A stretch of DNA of 64,000 bases from Harmonia axyridis. Its lineage: Eukaryota; Arthropoda; Insecta; Coleoptera; Coccinellidae. A program made the position numbers and the translations under genes. The stretch spans positions 23,807,501 through 23,871,500 of the forward strand of contig NC_059508.1 of NCBI RefSeq assembly GCF_914767665.1. The letters are read 5' to 3'. How positions within the stretch are numbered: the first letter of the stretch is position 1; every line of letters begins with the position of its first letter. The notes beneath the pieces are model-generated. The model was not told the origin of the DNA, did not search any database, and saw nothing but the letters and a program-made list of their open reading frames with translations. Shown one piece after another: positions 1 through 11,600 of this stretch.

Positions 1-1746
1 CAAAATCAACTCAAATTTATCGGATTTGGTGTTGATTGTTGGACTTAGCCTCAGGATTGGTTTAGAATGTTGAAATTGATCCTGAAGTAGGACACCAAAA
101 TCAACTCAAATTTATCGGATTTGGTGTTGATTGTTGGACTTAGCCTCAGGATTGGTTTAGAATGTTGAAATTGATCCTGAAGTAGGACGACCAAAATCAA
201 CTCAAATTTATCGGGTTTGGTGTTGATTGTTGGACTTAGCCTCAGGATTGGTTTAGAATGTTGAAATTGATCCTGAAGTAGGACGACCAAAATCAACTCA
301 AATTTATCGGATTTGGTGTTGATTGTTGGACTTAGCCTCAGGATTGGTTTAGAATGTTGAAATTGATCCTGAAGTAGGACGACCAAAATCAACTCAAATT
401 TATCGGGTTTGGTGTTGATTGTTGGACTTAGCCTCAGGATTGGTTTAGAATGTTGAAATTGATCCTGAAGTAGGACGACCAAAATCAACTCAAATTTATC
501 GGGTTTGGTGTTGATTGTTGGACTTATCCTCAGGATTGGTTTAGAATGTTGAAATTTATCCTGAAGTAGGACACCAAAATCAACCCAAATTTATCGGGTT
601 TGGTGTTGATTGTTGGACTTAGCCTCAGGATTGGTTCAGAATGTTGAAATTGATCCTGAAGAAGGACGACCAAAATCAACTCAAATTTATCGGATTTGGT
701 GTTGATTGTTGGACTTAGCCTCAGGATTGGTTTAGAATGTTGGAATTGATCCTGAAGAAGGACGACCAAAATCAACTCAAATTTATCGGGTTTGGTGTTG
801 ATTGTTGGACTTAGCCTCAGGATTGGTTTAGAATGTTGAAATTGATCCTGAAGTAGGACACCAAAATCAACTCAAATTTATCGGATTTGGTGTTGATTGT
901 TGGACTTAGCCTCAGGATTGGTTTTGAATGTTGAAATTGATCCTGAAGAAGGACGACCAAAATCAACTCAAATTTATCGGATTTGGTGTTGATTGTTGGA
1001 CTTAGCCTCAGGATTAGTTTAGAATGTTGAAATTGATCCTGAAGTAGGACGACCAAAATCAACTCAAATTTATCGGATTTGGTGTTGATTGTTGGACTTA
1101 GCCTCAGGATTAGTTTAGAATGTTGAAATTGATCCTGAAGTAGGACACCAAAATCAACTCAAATTTATCGGATTTGGTGTTGATGGTTGGACTTAGCCTC
1201 AGGATTAGTTTAGAATGTTGAAATTGATCCTGAAGAAGGACGACCAAAATCAACTCAAATTTATCGGATTTGGTGTTGATTGTTGGACTTAGCCTCAGGA
1301 TTGGTTTAGAATGTTGGAATTGATCCTGAAGTAGGACGACCAAAATCAACTCAAATTTATCGGATTTGGTGTTGATTGTTGGACTTAGCCTCAGGATTGG
1401 TTTAGAATGTTGGAATTGATCCTGAAGTAGGACGACCAAAATCAACTCAAATTTATCGGGTTTGGTGTTGATTGTTGGACTTAGCCTCAGGATTGGTTTA
1501 GAATGTTGAAATTGATCCTGAAGTAGGAAGACCAAAATCAACTCAAATTTATCGGATTTGGTGTTGATTGTTGGACTTAGCCTCAGGATTGGTTTAGAAT
1601 GTTGAAATTGATCCTGAAGTAGGATGACCAAAATCAACTCAAATTTATCGGGTTTGGTGTTGATTGTTGGACTTAGCCTCAGGATTGGTTTAGAATGTTG
1701 AAATTGATCCTGAAGAAGGACGACCAAAATCAACTCAAATTTATCG
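1..1746 (-). repeat. 96-bp satellite array, left arm (minus orientation)
   Basis: About 18 head-to-tail copies of a 96-bp unit. On the plus strand each copy runs through the landmarks ggattggtttagaat, attgatcctgaagtagga, caactcaaatttatcg and gttgattgttggacttagcc. Copies differ at a few positions: cggattt or cgggttt, gaagtagg or gaagaagg, and a one-base deletion (ggacacc for ggacgacc) that makes 95-bp units. One minus-strand frame has no stop in a 96-bp unit (32 codons), which gives long open frames. The one-base deletions break that frame repeatedly, so I read it as non-coding. The array continues beyond the left edge of the window and stops at 1746 inside the motif ttatcg, where mitochondrial-type DNA begins. 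Confidence 0.97.
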
Positions 1747-1913
1747 AATATATTTATATAAATAATCCTATTTTATAGGATTTTTTACTTTGTGAATTAA
1801 TTTTTGTACACTTAAATTAATGAAAATTTAATAGTTTTTATTAAAGGTTAAAATATTAAATTTTAAATTTAACTTAATAAGTTAAATTTTTAATTGTTAA
1901 TTTTTTTTTGTAA
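1747..1913. other. Mitochondrial control-region-like stretch
   Basis: This 167-bp stretch is almost entirely A and T. It holds two hairpins: 1764-1782 (stem aatcctat/ataggatt, 3-nt loop) and 1865-1889 (stem aaatttaac/gttaaattt, 7-nt loop). A run of nine T at 1901-1909 lies just before tRNA-Gln. Stem-loops and a poly-T run next to the tRNA cluster are typical of insect control regions. I looked for a tRNA-Ile here (GAT anticodon with flanking stems) and did not find one. Confidence 0.6.
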
Positions 1914-1982
1914 TTATATTCAATAAAATTAAATTATTTCTTAAAGTTTCAAAAACTCTTGTACATCTTATACTAGAATATA
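1914..1982 (-). tRNA. trnQ: Mitochondrial tRNA-Gln (anticodon TTG)
   Basis: The minus strand folds into a full cloverleaf of 69 nt. The acceptor is tatattc/gaatata with A as discriminator, and the D stem is gtat/gtac with one T-G pair. The anticodon stem agagt/acttt carries a 7-nt loop with TTG, and the T stem is aataa/ttatt. Insect trnQ is likewise encoded on the strand opposite to trnM and nad2. Its 5' end overlaps trnM by 3 nt on the opposite strand, a common arrangement in compact mitochondrial genomes. No lesion is visible. If the segment is nuclear, the gene is not expected to be expressed as a mitochondrial tRNA. Confidence 0.9.
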
Positions 1983-2047
1983 AAGATAAGCTAAAGAAGC
2001 TGATGGGTTCATACCCCATTTATAAAGGTATACCCCTTTTCTTTATA
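1980..2047 (+). tRNA. trnM: Mitochondrial tRNA-Met (anticodon CAT)
   Basis: A 68-nt cloverleaf. The acceptor is ataaaga/tctttat with A as discriminator, and the D stem is agct/agct. The anticodon stem atggg/cccat has the loop ttCATac, and the T stem is aagg/cctt. The anticodon arm closely matches insect mitochondrial trnM as I know the family. It lies immediately before nad2, as in the ancestral insect order. Confidence 0.94.
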
Positions 2048-2169
2048 ATTAAAACTATAAAATTAATATTTTTAATTTTAATAATAAGAGGAACTCTTAT
2101 TTCTATTTCTGCTTATTCATGAATTAATATCTGGATTGGTTTAGAATTAAACCTCTTAGCTTTGATTGA
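2048..2169 (+). pseudogene. nad2: nad2 (NADH dehydrogenase subunit 2), 5' fragment truncated by satellite
   Basis: The frame opens with ATT directly after trnM and runs 40 codons to about 2167 under the invertebrate mitochondrial code (TGA at 2120-2122 as Trp, AGA as Ser). The peptide contains SGTLISISAYSW followed by WIGLELNLL, the conserved first transmembrane part of insect ND2, an inner-membrane subunit of complex I. The frame then enters the 96-bp satellite and meets TAA. A full subunit is over 300 residues, so roughly 12% is present. No internal frameshift or stop is seen. At 2133-2147 it shares 15 bp exactly with the satellite unit. Confidence 0.9.
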
Positions 2170-3224
2170 TCCTACTTCAGGATCAATTCCAACATTCTAA
2201 ACCAATCCTGAGGCTAAGTCCAACAATCAACACCAAATCCGATAAATTTGAGTTGATTTTGGTGTCCTACTTCAGGATCAATTCCAACATTCTAAACCAA
2301 TCCTGAGGCTAAGTCCAACAATCAACACCAAATCCGATAAATTTGAGTTGATTTTGGTCGTCCTACTTCAGGATCAATTTCAACATTCTAAACCAATCCT
2401 GAGGCTAAGTCCAACAATCAACACCAAATCCGATAAATTTGAGTTGATTTTGGTCGTCCTACTTCAGGATCAATTCCAACATTCTAAACCAATCCTGAGG
2501 CTAAGTCCAACAATCAACACCAAATCCGATAAATTTGAGTTGATTTTGGTCGTCCTTCTTCAGGATCAATTTCAACATTCTAAACTAATCCTGAGGCTAA
2601 GTCCAACAATCAACACCAAACCCGATAAATTTGAGTTGATTTTGGTCGTCCTACTTCAGGATCAATTCCAACATTCTAAACCAATCCTGAGGCTAAGTCC
2701 AACAATCAACACCAAATCCGATAAATTTGAGTTGATTTTGGTCGTCCTACTTCAGGATCAATTTCAACATTCTAAACCAATCCTGAGGCTAAGTCCAACA
2801 ATCAACACCAAATCCGATAAATTTGAGTTGATTTTGGTCGTCCTACTTCAGGATCAATTTCAACATTCTAAACCAATCCTGAGGCTAAGTCCAACAATCA
2901 ACACCAAATCCGATAAAATTGAGTTGATTTTGGTCGTCCTACTTCAGGATCAATTTCAACATTCTAAACCAATCCTGAGGCTAAGTCCAACAATCAACAC
3001 CAAACCCGATAAATTTGAGTTGATTTTGGTCGTCCTACTTCAGGATCAATTCCAACATTCTAAACCAATCCTGAGGCTAAGTCCAACAATCAACACCAAA
3101 TCCGATAAATTTGAGTTGATTTTGGTCGTCCTACTTCAGGATCAATTTCAACATTCTAAACCAATCCTGAGGCTAAGTCCAACAATCAACACCAAATCCG
3201 ATAAATTTGAGTTGATTTTGGTCG
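2170..3224 (+). repeat. 96-bp satellite array, right arm (plus orientation)
   Basis: About 11 copies of the same unit as in 1-1746 but reverse-complemented, reading cctacttcaggatcaatt, attctaaaccaatcctgagg, then gataaatttgagttgatt. The array starts abruptly at 2170 after the nad2 piece. It ends at 3224 inside ttttggtcg, where it joins the 278-bp satellite in mid-unit (gaaataacaaac). An open frame of 351 codons (2348-3403) runs through it into the neighbouring satellite. I regard it as a by-product of the 96-bp (3 x 32) period. Confidence 0.97.
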
Positions 3225-5911
3225 GAAATAACAAACAAATCAAATCAACAACAGAAGTCTGTCGTGCATTTGTGATTACAGCAGCAATTGACCTCACCAC
3301 GTGGGAGATTATAGCTACCTGCGTGACATCCGAGTCCAAGAAAATCAACAATGTGGAATGGCTTACTTGGATAATTGATCATTATACAGAAAGAATGAAG
3401 TAAGAACAGTTCCTTATACCAAAGTGGTTTCCTTAGACACGTGTGTCAAGCTTTCGTCCCTGTGCAATACGATGAAAAGTGTTAGAATGAGAAACATTGA
3501 AGAAAATAAGAAACGAATGAAATCAACAACAGAAGTCAGTCGTGCATTTGTGGTTACAGCAGCAATTGACCGTACCACGTGGGAGATTATAGCTACCTGC
3601 GTGACATCCGAGTCCAAGAAAATCAACAATGTGGAATGGCTTACTTGGATAATTGTTCATTAAACAAAAAGAAGGGAATAAGAACAGTCCCTTATACCAA
3701 AGTGGTTTCCTTAGACACGCGTGTCAAGCTTTCGTCTCTGTGCTATACGATGAAAAGTGTTAGAATGAGAAACATTGAAGAAAATAACAAACGAATGAAA
3801 TCAACAACACAAGTCAGTCGTGCATTTGTGGTTACAGCAGCAATTGACCTTACCACGTGGGAGATTACAGCTACCTGCGTGACATCCGAGCCCAAGAAAA
3901 TGAACAATGTGGAACGGCTTACTTGGATAAATGTTCATTAAACAAAAAGAAGGGAATAAGAACAGTCCCTTATACCAAAGTGGTTTCCTCAGACACGTGT
4001 GTCAAGCTTTCGTCCCTGTGCAATACGATGAAAAGTGTTAGAATGAGAAACATTGAAGTAAATAACAAACAAATGAAATCAACAACAGAAGTCAGTCGTG
4101 CATTTGTGGTTACAGCAGCAATTGACCTTACCACGTAAAAGATAATAGCTACCTGCGTGTCATCCGAGTCCAAGAAAATCAACAATGTGGAATGGCTTAC
4201 TTGGATAATTGATCATCATACAGAAAGAAGGGAATAAGAACAGTCCCTTATACCAATGTGGTTTCCATAGACACGTGTGTCAAGCTTTCGTCCCTGTGCA
4301 ATACGATGAGAAGTGTTAGAATGAGTAACATTGAAGGAAATTACAAACAAATGAAATCAACAACAGAAGTCAGCCGTCCAATTGTGGTTACAGCAGCAAT
4401 TGACCTTACCACGTGGGAGTATAGCTACCCGCGTGTCATCCGAGTCCAAGAAAATCAACAATGTGGAATGGCCTACTTGGATAATTGTTCATTAAACAAA
4501 AAGAAGGGAATAAGAACAGTCCCTTATACCAAAGTGGTTTCCTTAGACACCTGCGTCAAGCTTTCGTTCCTGTGCAATACGATGAAAAGTGTAAGAATGA
4601 GAAACATAGAAGGAAATAACAAACAAATGAAATCAACAACATAAGTCAGTCGTGCATTTGTGGTTACAGCAGCAATAGACCTTACCACGTGGGAGATTAT
4701 AGCTACCTGCGTGACATCCGAGTCCAAGAAAATCAACAATGTGGAATGGCTTACTTGGATAATTGTTCATTAAACCAAACGAAGGGAATAAGAACAGTCC
4801 CTTATACCAAAGTGGTTTCCTTAGACACGCGTGTCAAGCTTTCGTCCCTGTGCAATACGACGAAAAGTGTTAGAATGAGAAACATTGAAGGAAATAACAA
4901 AAAAATGAAATCAACATTAGAAGTCAGTCGTGCATTTGTGGTTACAGCAGCAATTGACCTTACCACGTGGGAGATTATAGCTACCTGCGTGACATCCGAG
5001 TCCAAGATAATCAACAATGTGGAATGGCTTACTTGGATAATTGTTCATTAAACAAAACGAAGGGAATAAGAACAGTCCCTTATACCAAAGTGGTTTCCTT
5101 AGACACGCGTGTCAAGCTTTCGTCCCTGTGCAATACGACGAAAAGTGTTACAATGAGAAACATAGAAGGAAATAACAAACAAATGAAATCAACAACAGAA
5201 GTCAGTCGTGCATTTGTGATTACAGCAGCAATTGACCTCACCACGTGGGAGATTATAGCTACCTGCGTGACATCCGAGTCCAAGAAAATCAACAATGTGG
5301 AATGGCTTACTTGGATAATTGATCATTATACAGAAAGAATGAAGTAAGAACAGTTCCTTATACCAAAGTGGTTTCCTTAGACCCGTGTGTCAAGCTTTCG
5401 TCCCTGTGCAATACGATGAAAAGTGTTAGAATGAGAAACATTGAAGAAAATAACAAACGAATGAAATCAACAACAGAAGTCAGTCGTGCATTTGTGGTTA
5501 CTGCAGCAATTGACCGTACCACGTGGGAGATTATAGCTACCTGCGTGACATCCGAGTCCAAGAAAATCAACAATGTGGAATGGCTTACTTGGATAATTGT
5601 TCATTAAACAAAAAGAAGGGAATAAGAACAGTCCCTTATACCAAAGTGGTTTCCTTAGACACGCGTGTCAAGCTTCCGTCTCTGTGCTATACGATGAAAA
5701 GTGTTAGAATGAGAAACATTGAAGAAAATAACAAACGAATGAAATCAACAACAGAAGTCAGTCGTGCATTTGTGGTTACAGCAGCAATTGACCTTACCAC
5801 GTGGGAGATTACAGCTACCTGCGTGACATCCGAGCCCAAGAAAATGAACAATGTGGAACGGCTTACTTGGATAAATGTTCATTAAACAAAAAGAAGGGAA
5901 TAAGAACAGTC

Positions 5912-6050
5912 CCTTATAACAAAAGTGGTTTCCTTAGACACGTGTGTCAAGCTTTCATCCCTCAGCAATACGACAAAAAGTGTTAGAGTAAGAAACATTG
6001 AAGGAAATAACAAACGAATGAAATCAACAACAGAAGTCAACCGACAATTG
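5912..6050 (+). repeat. Half-length satellite unit (139 bp), copy 1
   Basis: From ccttataac to caaccgacaattg the monomer stops, and the next one begins at ccttatacc (6051). It lacks roughly the second half of the 278-bp unit. It also belongs to a divergent subfamily (catccctcagcaatacgac, gttagagtaagaaac) and carries one extra A at its start. Confidence 0.85.
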
Positions 6051-8552
6051 CCTTATACCAAAGTGGTTTCCTTAGACACGTGTGTCAAGCTTTCGTCCCT
6101 GTGCAATACGATGAAAAGTGTTAGAATGAGAAACATTGAAGAAAATAACAAACGAATGAAATCAACAACAGAAGTCAGTCGTGCATTTGTGGTTACAGCA
6201 GCAATTGACCTTACCTCGTGGGAGATTATAGCTACCTGCGTGACATCCGAGTCCAAGAAAATCAACAATGTGGAATGGCTTACTTGGATAATTGTTCATT
6301 AAACAAAAAGAAGGGAATAAGAACAGTCCCTTATACCAAAGTGGTTTCCTTAGACACGCGTGTCAAGCTTTCGTCTCTGTGCAATACGATGAAAAGTGTT
6401 AGAATGAGAAACATTGAAGAAAATAACAAACGAATGAAATCAACAACAGAAGTCAGTCGTGCATTTGTGGTTACAGCAGCAATTGACCTTACCACGTGGG
6501 AGATTACAGCTACCTGCGTGACATCCGAGCCCAAGAAAATGAACAATGTGGAACGGCTTACTTGGATAATTGTTCATTAAACAAAAAGAAGGGAATAAGA
6601 ACAGTCCCTTATACCAAAGTGGTTTCCTCAGACACGTGTGTCAAGCTTTCGTCCCTGTGCAATACGATGAAAAATGTTAGAATGAGAAACATTAAAGGAA
6701 ATAACAAACAAATGAAATCAACAACAGAAGTCAGTCGTGCATTTGTGGTTACAGCAGCAATTAACCTTACCACGTAAAAGATAATAGCTACCTGCGTGTC
6801 ATCCGAGTCCAAGAAAATCAACAATGTGGAATGGCTCACTTGGATAATTGATCATTATACAGAAAGAAGGGAATAAGAACAGTCCCTTATACCAATGTGG
6901 TTTCCATAGACACGTGTGTCAAGCTTTCGTCCCTGTGCAATACGATGAGAAGTGTTAGAATGAGAAACATTGAAGGAAATAACAAACAAATCAAATCAAC
7001 AACAGAAGTCTGTCGTGCATTTGTGATTACAGCAGCAATTGACCTCACCACGTGGGAGATTATAGCTACCTGCGTGACATCCGAGTCCAAGAAAATCAAC
7101 AATGTGGAATGGCTTACTTGGATAATTGATCATTATACAGAAAGAATGAAGTAAGAACAGTTCCTTATACCAAAGTGGTTTCCTTAGACACGTGTTTCAA
7201 GCTTTCGTCCCTGTGCAATACGATGAAAAGTGTTAGAATGAGAAACATTGAAGAAAATAAGAAACGAATGAAATCAACAACAGAAGTCAGTCGTGCATTT
7301 GTGGTTACAGCAGCAATTGACCGTACCACGTGGGAGATTATAGCTACCTGCGTGACATCCGAGTCCAAGAAAATCAACAATGTGGAATGGCTTACTTGGA
7401 TAATTGTTCATTAAACAAAAAGAAGGGAATAAGAACAGTCCCTTATACCAAAGTGGTTTCCTTAGACACGCGTGTCAAGCTTTCGTCTCTGTGCTATACG
7501 ATGAAAAGTGTTAGAATGAGAAACATTGAAGAAAATAACAAACGAATGAAATCAACAACACAAGTCAGTCGTGCATTTGTGGTTACAGCAGCAATTGACC
7601 TCACCACGTGGGAGATTACAGCTACCTGCGTGACATCCGAGCCCAAGAAAATGAACAATGTGGAACGGCTTACTTGGAAAAATGTTCATTAAACAAAAAG
7701 AAGGGAATAAGAACAGTCCCTTATACCAAAGTGGTTTCCTCAGACACGTGTGTCAAGCTTTCGTCCCTGTGCAATACGACGAAAAGTGTTAGAATGAGAA
7801 ACATAGAAGGAAATAACAAACAAATGAAATCAACAACAGAAGTCAGTCGTGCATTTGTGATTACAGCAGCAATTGACCTCACCACGTGGGAGATTATAGC
7901 TACCTGCGTGACATCCGAGTCCAAGAAAATCAACAATGTGGAATGGCTCACTTGGATAATTGATCATTATACAGAAAGAATGAAGTAAGAACAGTTCCTT
8001 ATACCAAAGTGGTTTCCTTAGACCCGTGTGTCAAGCTTTCGTCCCTGTGCAATACGATGAAAAGTGTAAGAATGAGAAACATTGAAGAAAATAACAAACG
8101 AATGAAATCAACAACAGAAGTCAGTCGTGCATTTGTGGTTACAGCAGCAATTGACCGTACCACGTGGGAGATTATAGCTACCTGCGTGACATCCGAGTCC
8201 AAGAAAATCAACAATGTGGAATGGCTTACTTGGATAATTGTTCATTAAACGAAAAGAAGGGAATAAGAACAGTCCCTTATACCAAAGTGGTTTCCTTAGA
8301 CACGCGTGTCAAGCTTTCGTCTCTGTGCTATACGATGAAAAGTGTTAGAATGGGAAACATTGAAGAAAATAACAAACGAATGAAATCAACAACAGAAGTC
8401 AGTCGTGCATTTGTGGTTACAGCAGTAATTGACCTTACCACGTGGGAGATTACAGCTACCTGCGTGACATCCGAGCCCAAGAAAATGAACAATGTGGAAC
8501 GGCTTACTTGGATAAATGTTCATTAAACAAAAAGAAGGGAATAAGAACAGTC

Positions 8553-8690
8553 CCTTATACCAAAGTGGTTTCCTTAGACACGTGTGTCAAGCTTTCATCC
8601 CTCAGCAATACGACAAAAAGTGTTAGAGTAAGAAACATTGAAGGAAATAACAAACGAATGAAATCAACAACAGAAGTCAACCGACAATTG
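8553..8690 (+). repeat. Half-length satellite unit (138 bp), copy 2
   Basis: Same structure and junction (ccgacaattg then ccttatacc) as at 5912-6050 but without the extra A, so it gives the true half-unit length of 138 bp. It is a product of the 2640-bp higher-order duplication. Confidence 0.85.
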
Positions 8691-11600
8691 CCTTATACCA
8701 AAGTGGTTTCCTTAGACACGTGTGTCAAGCTTTCGTCCCTGTGCAATACGATGAAAAGTGTTAGAATGAGAAACATTGAAGAAAATAACAAACGAATGAA
8801 ATCAACAACAGAAGTCAGTCGTGCATTTGTGGTTACAGCAGCAATTGACCTTACCTCGTGGGAGATTATAGCTACCTGCGTGACATCCGAGTCCAAGAAA
8901 ATCAACAATGTGGAATGGCTTACTTGGATAATTGTTCATTAAACAAAAAGAAGGGAATAAGAACAGTCCCTTATACCAAAGTGGTTTCCTTAGACACGCG
9001 TGTCAAGCTTTCGTCTCTGTGCAATACGATGAAAAGTGTTAGAATGAGAAACATTGAAGAAAATAACAAACGAATGAAATCAACAACAGAAGTCAGTCGT
9101 GCATTTGTGGTTACAGCAGCAATTGACCTTACCACGTGGGAGATTACAGCTACCTGCGTGACATCCGAGCCCAAGAAAATGAACAATGTGGAACGGCTTA
9201 CTTGGATAATTGTTCATTAAACAAAAAGAAGGGAATAAGAACAGTCCCTTATACCAAAGTGGTTTCCTCAGACACGTGTGTCAAGCTTTCGTCCCTGTGC
9301 AATACGATGAAAAATGTTAGAATGAGAAACATTAAAGGAAATAACAAACAAATGAAATCAACAACAGAAGTCAGTCGTGCATTTGTGGTTACAGCAGCAA
9401 TTAACCTTACCACGTAAAAGATAATAGCTACCTGCGTGTCATCCGAGTCCAAGAAAATCAACAATGTGGAATGGCTCACTTGGATAATTGATCATTATAC
9501 AGAAAGAAGGGAATAAGAACAGTCCCTTATACCAATGTGGTTTCCATAGACACGTGTGTCAAGCTTTCGTCCCTGTGCAATACGATGAGAAGTGTTAGAA
9601 TGAGAAACATTGAAGGAAATAACAAACAAATCAAATCAACAACAGAAGTCAGTCGTGCATTTGTGATTACAGCAGCAATTGACCTCACCACGTGGGAGAT
9701 TATAGCTACCTGCGTGACATCCGAGTCCAAGAAAATCAACAATGTGGAATGGCTTACTTGGATAATTGATCATTATACAGAAAGAATGAAGTAAGAACAG
9801 TTCCTTATACCAAAGTGGTTTCCTTAGACACGCGTGTCAAGCTTTCGTCTCTGTGCTATACGATGAAAAGTATTAGAATGAGAAACATTGAAGAAAATAA
9901 CAAACGAATGAAATCAACAACACAAGTCAGTCGTGCATTTGTGGTTACAGCAGCAATTGACCTTACCACGTGGGAGATTACAGCTACCTGCGTGACATCC
10001 GAGCCCAAGAAAATGAACAATGTGGAACGGCTTACTTGGAAAAATGTTCATTAAACAAAAAGAAGGGAATAAGAACAGTCCCTTATACCAAAGTGCTTTC
10101 CTCAGACACGTGTGTCAAGCTTTCGTCCCTGTGCAATACGATGAAAAGTGTTAGAATGAGAAACATTGAAGTAAATAACAAACAAATGAAATCAACAACA
10201 GAAGTCAGTCGTGCATTTGTGGTTACAGCAGCAATTGACCTTACCACGTAAAAGATAATAGCTACCTGCGTGTCATCCGAGTCCAAGAAAATCAACAATG
10301 TGGAATGGCTTACTTGGATAATTGATCATCATACAGAAAGAAGGGAATAAGAACTATACCAATGTGGTTTCCATAGACACGTGTGTCAAGCTTTCGTCGC
10401 TGTGCAATACGATGAGAAGTGTTAGAATGAGTAACATTGAAGGAAATTACAAACAAATGAAATCAACAACAGAAGTCAGCCGTCCAATTGTGGTTACAGC
10501 AGCAATTGACCTTACCACGTGGGAGATTACAGCTACCTGCGTGACATCCGAGCCCAAGAAAATGAACAATGTGGAACGGCTTACTTGGATAAATGTTCAT
10601 TAAACAAAAAGAAGGGAATAAGAACAGTCCCTTATACCAAAGTGGTTTCCTCAGACACGTGTGTCAAGCTTTCGTCCCTGTGCAATACGATGAAAAATGT
10701 TAGAATGAGAAACATTAAAGGAAATAACAAACAAATGAAATCAACAACAGAAGTCAGTCGTGCATTTGTGGTTACAGCAGCAATTGACCTTACCACGTGA
10801 AAGATAATAGCTACCTGCGTGTCATCCGAGTCCAAGAAAATCAACAATGTGGAATGGCTCACTTGGATAATTGATCATTATACAGAAAGAAGGGAATAAG
10901 AACAGTCCCTTATACCAATGTGGTTTCCATAGACACGTGTGTCAAGCTTTCGTCCCTGTGCAATACGATGAGAAGTGTAAGAATGAGAAACATTGAAGGA
11001 AATAACAAACAAATCAAATCAACAACAGAAGTCAGTCGTGCATTTGTGATTACAGCAGCAATTGACCTTACCACGTGGGAGATTATAGCTACAGCGTGAC
11101 ATCCGAGTCCAAGAAAATCAACAATGTGGAATGGCTTACTTGGATAATTGATCATTATACAGAAAGAATGAAGTAAGAACAGTCCCTTTACGAATGTGGT
11201 TTCCATAGACACGTGTGTCAAGCTCTCGTCCCTGTGCAATACGAGGAAAAGTGTTAGAATGAGAAACATTGAAGAAAATAACAAACGAATGAAATCAACA
11301 ACAGAAGTCAGTCGTGCATTTGTGGTTACAGCAGCAATTGACCTTACCACGTGGGAGATTATAGCTACCTGCGTGACATCCGAGTCCAAGAAAATCAACA
11401 ATGTGGAACGGCTTACTTGGATAATTGTTCATTAAACAAAAAGAAGGGAATAAGAACAGTCCCTTATACCAAAGTGGTTTCCTTAGACACCTGTGTCAAG
11501 CTTTCGTTCCTGTGCAATACGATGAAAAGTGTTAGAATGAGAAACATAGAAGGAAATAACAAACAAATGAAATCAACAACAGAAGTCAGTCGTGCATTTG

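Larger units (their letters stand above)
1747..2169 (+). other. Mitochondrial-type insert (probable NUMT) inside the 96-bp satellite
   Basis: These 423 bp carry, in order, AT-rich control-region-like DNA, tRNA-Gln (minus), tRNA-Met (plus) and the first 40 codons of nad2. That is the usual insect mitochondrial neighbourhood, except that tRNA-Ile is missing. Both tRNAs fold fully and the nad2 piece has no frameshift, so the copy is either recent or an assembly chimera with a mitochondrial read. Both ends cut abruptly into satellite: ttatcg at 1746 on the left, tcctacttcagg at 2170 on the right. The satellite is in opposite orientation on the two sides. Confidence 0.82.
5100..9794 (+). repeat. 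Higher-order duplication, offset about 2640 bp (9.5 monomers)
   Basis: The block about 5100-7154 is repeated at about 7740-9794. Matching monomer variants are offset by 2641 bp up to 5917 and by 2640 bp afterwards, owing to one extra A near 5920. Both copies contain the variant with cccgtgtg, the divergent catccctcagc half-unit and the accacgtaaaag variant, in the same order. The offset is 9.5 monomers, not a whole number, because each copy contains one half-unit. Confidence 0.85.

Noticed and set aside
1747..1913. tRNA-Ile gene
   Set aside because: No sequence with a GAT anticodon loop between paired stems and a matching acceptor was found on either strand.
1..3224. CRISPR-like array
   Set aside because: 96-bp units follow each other without unique spacers, and the context is eukaryotic.
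51..3403. Long open frames (up to 351 codons) through the 96-bp repeats that look like a repeat protein
   Set aside because: They follow from a 96-bp period without stops in one frame. One-base deletions in several units break the frame, there is no unique N- or C-terminal domain, and the frame runs straight into an unrelated satellite.
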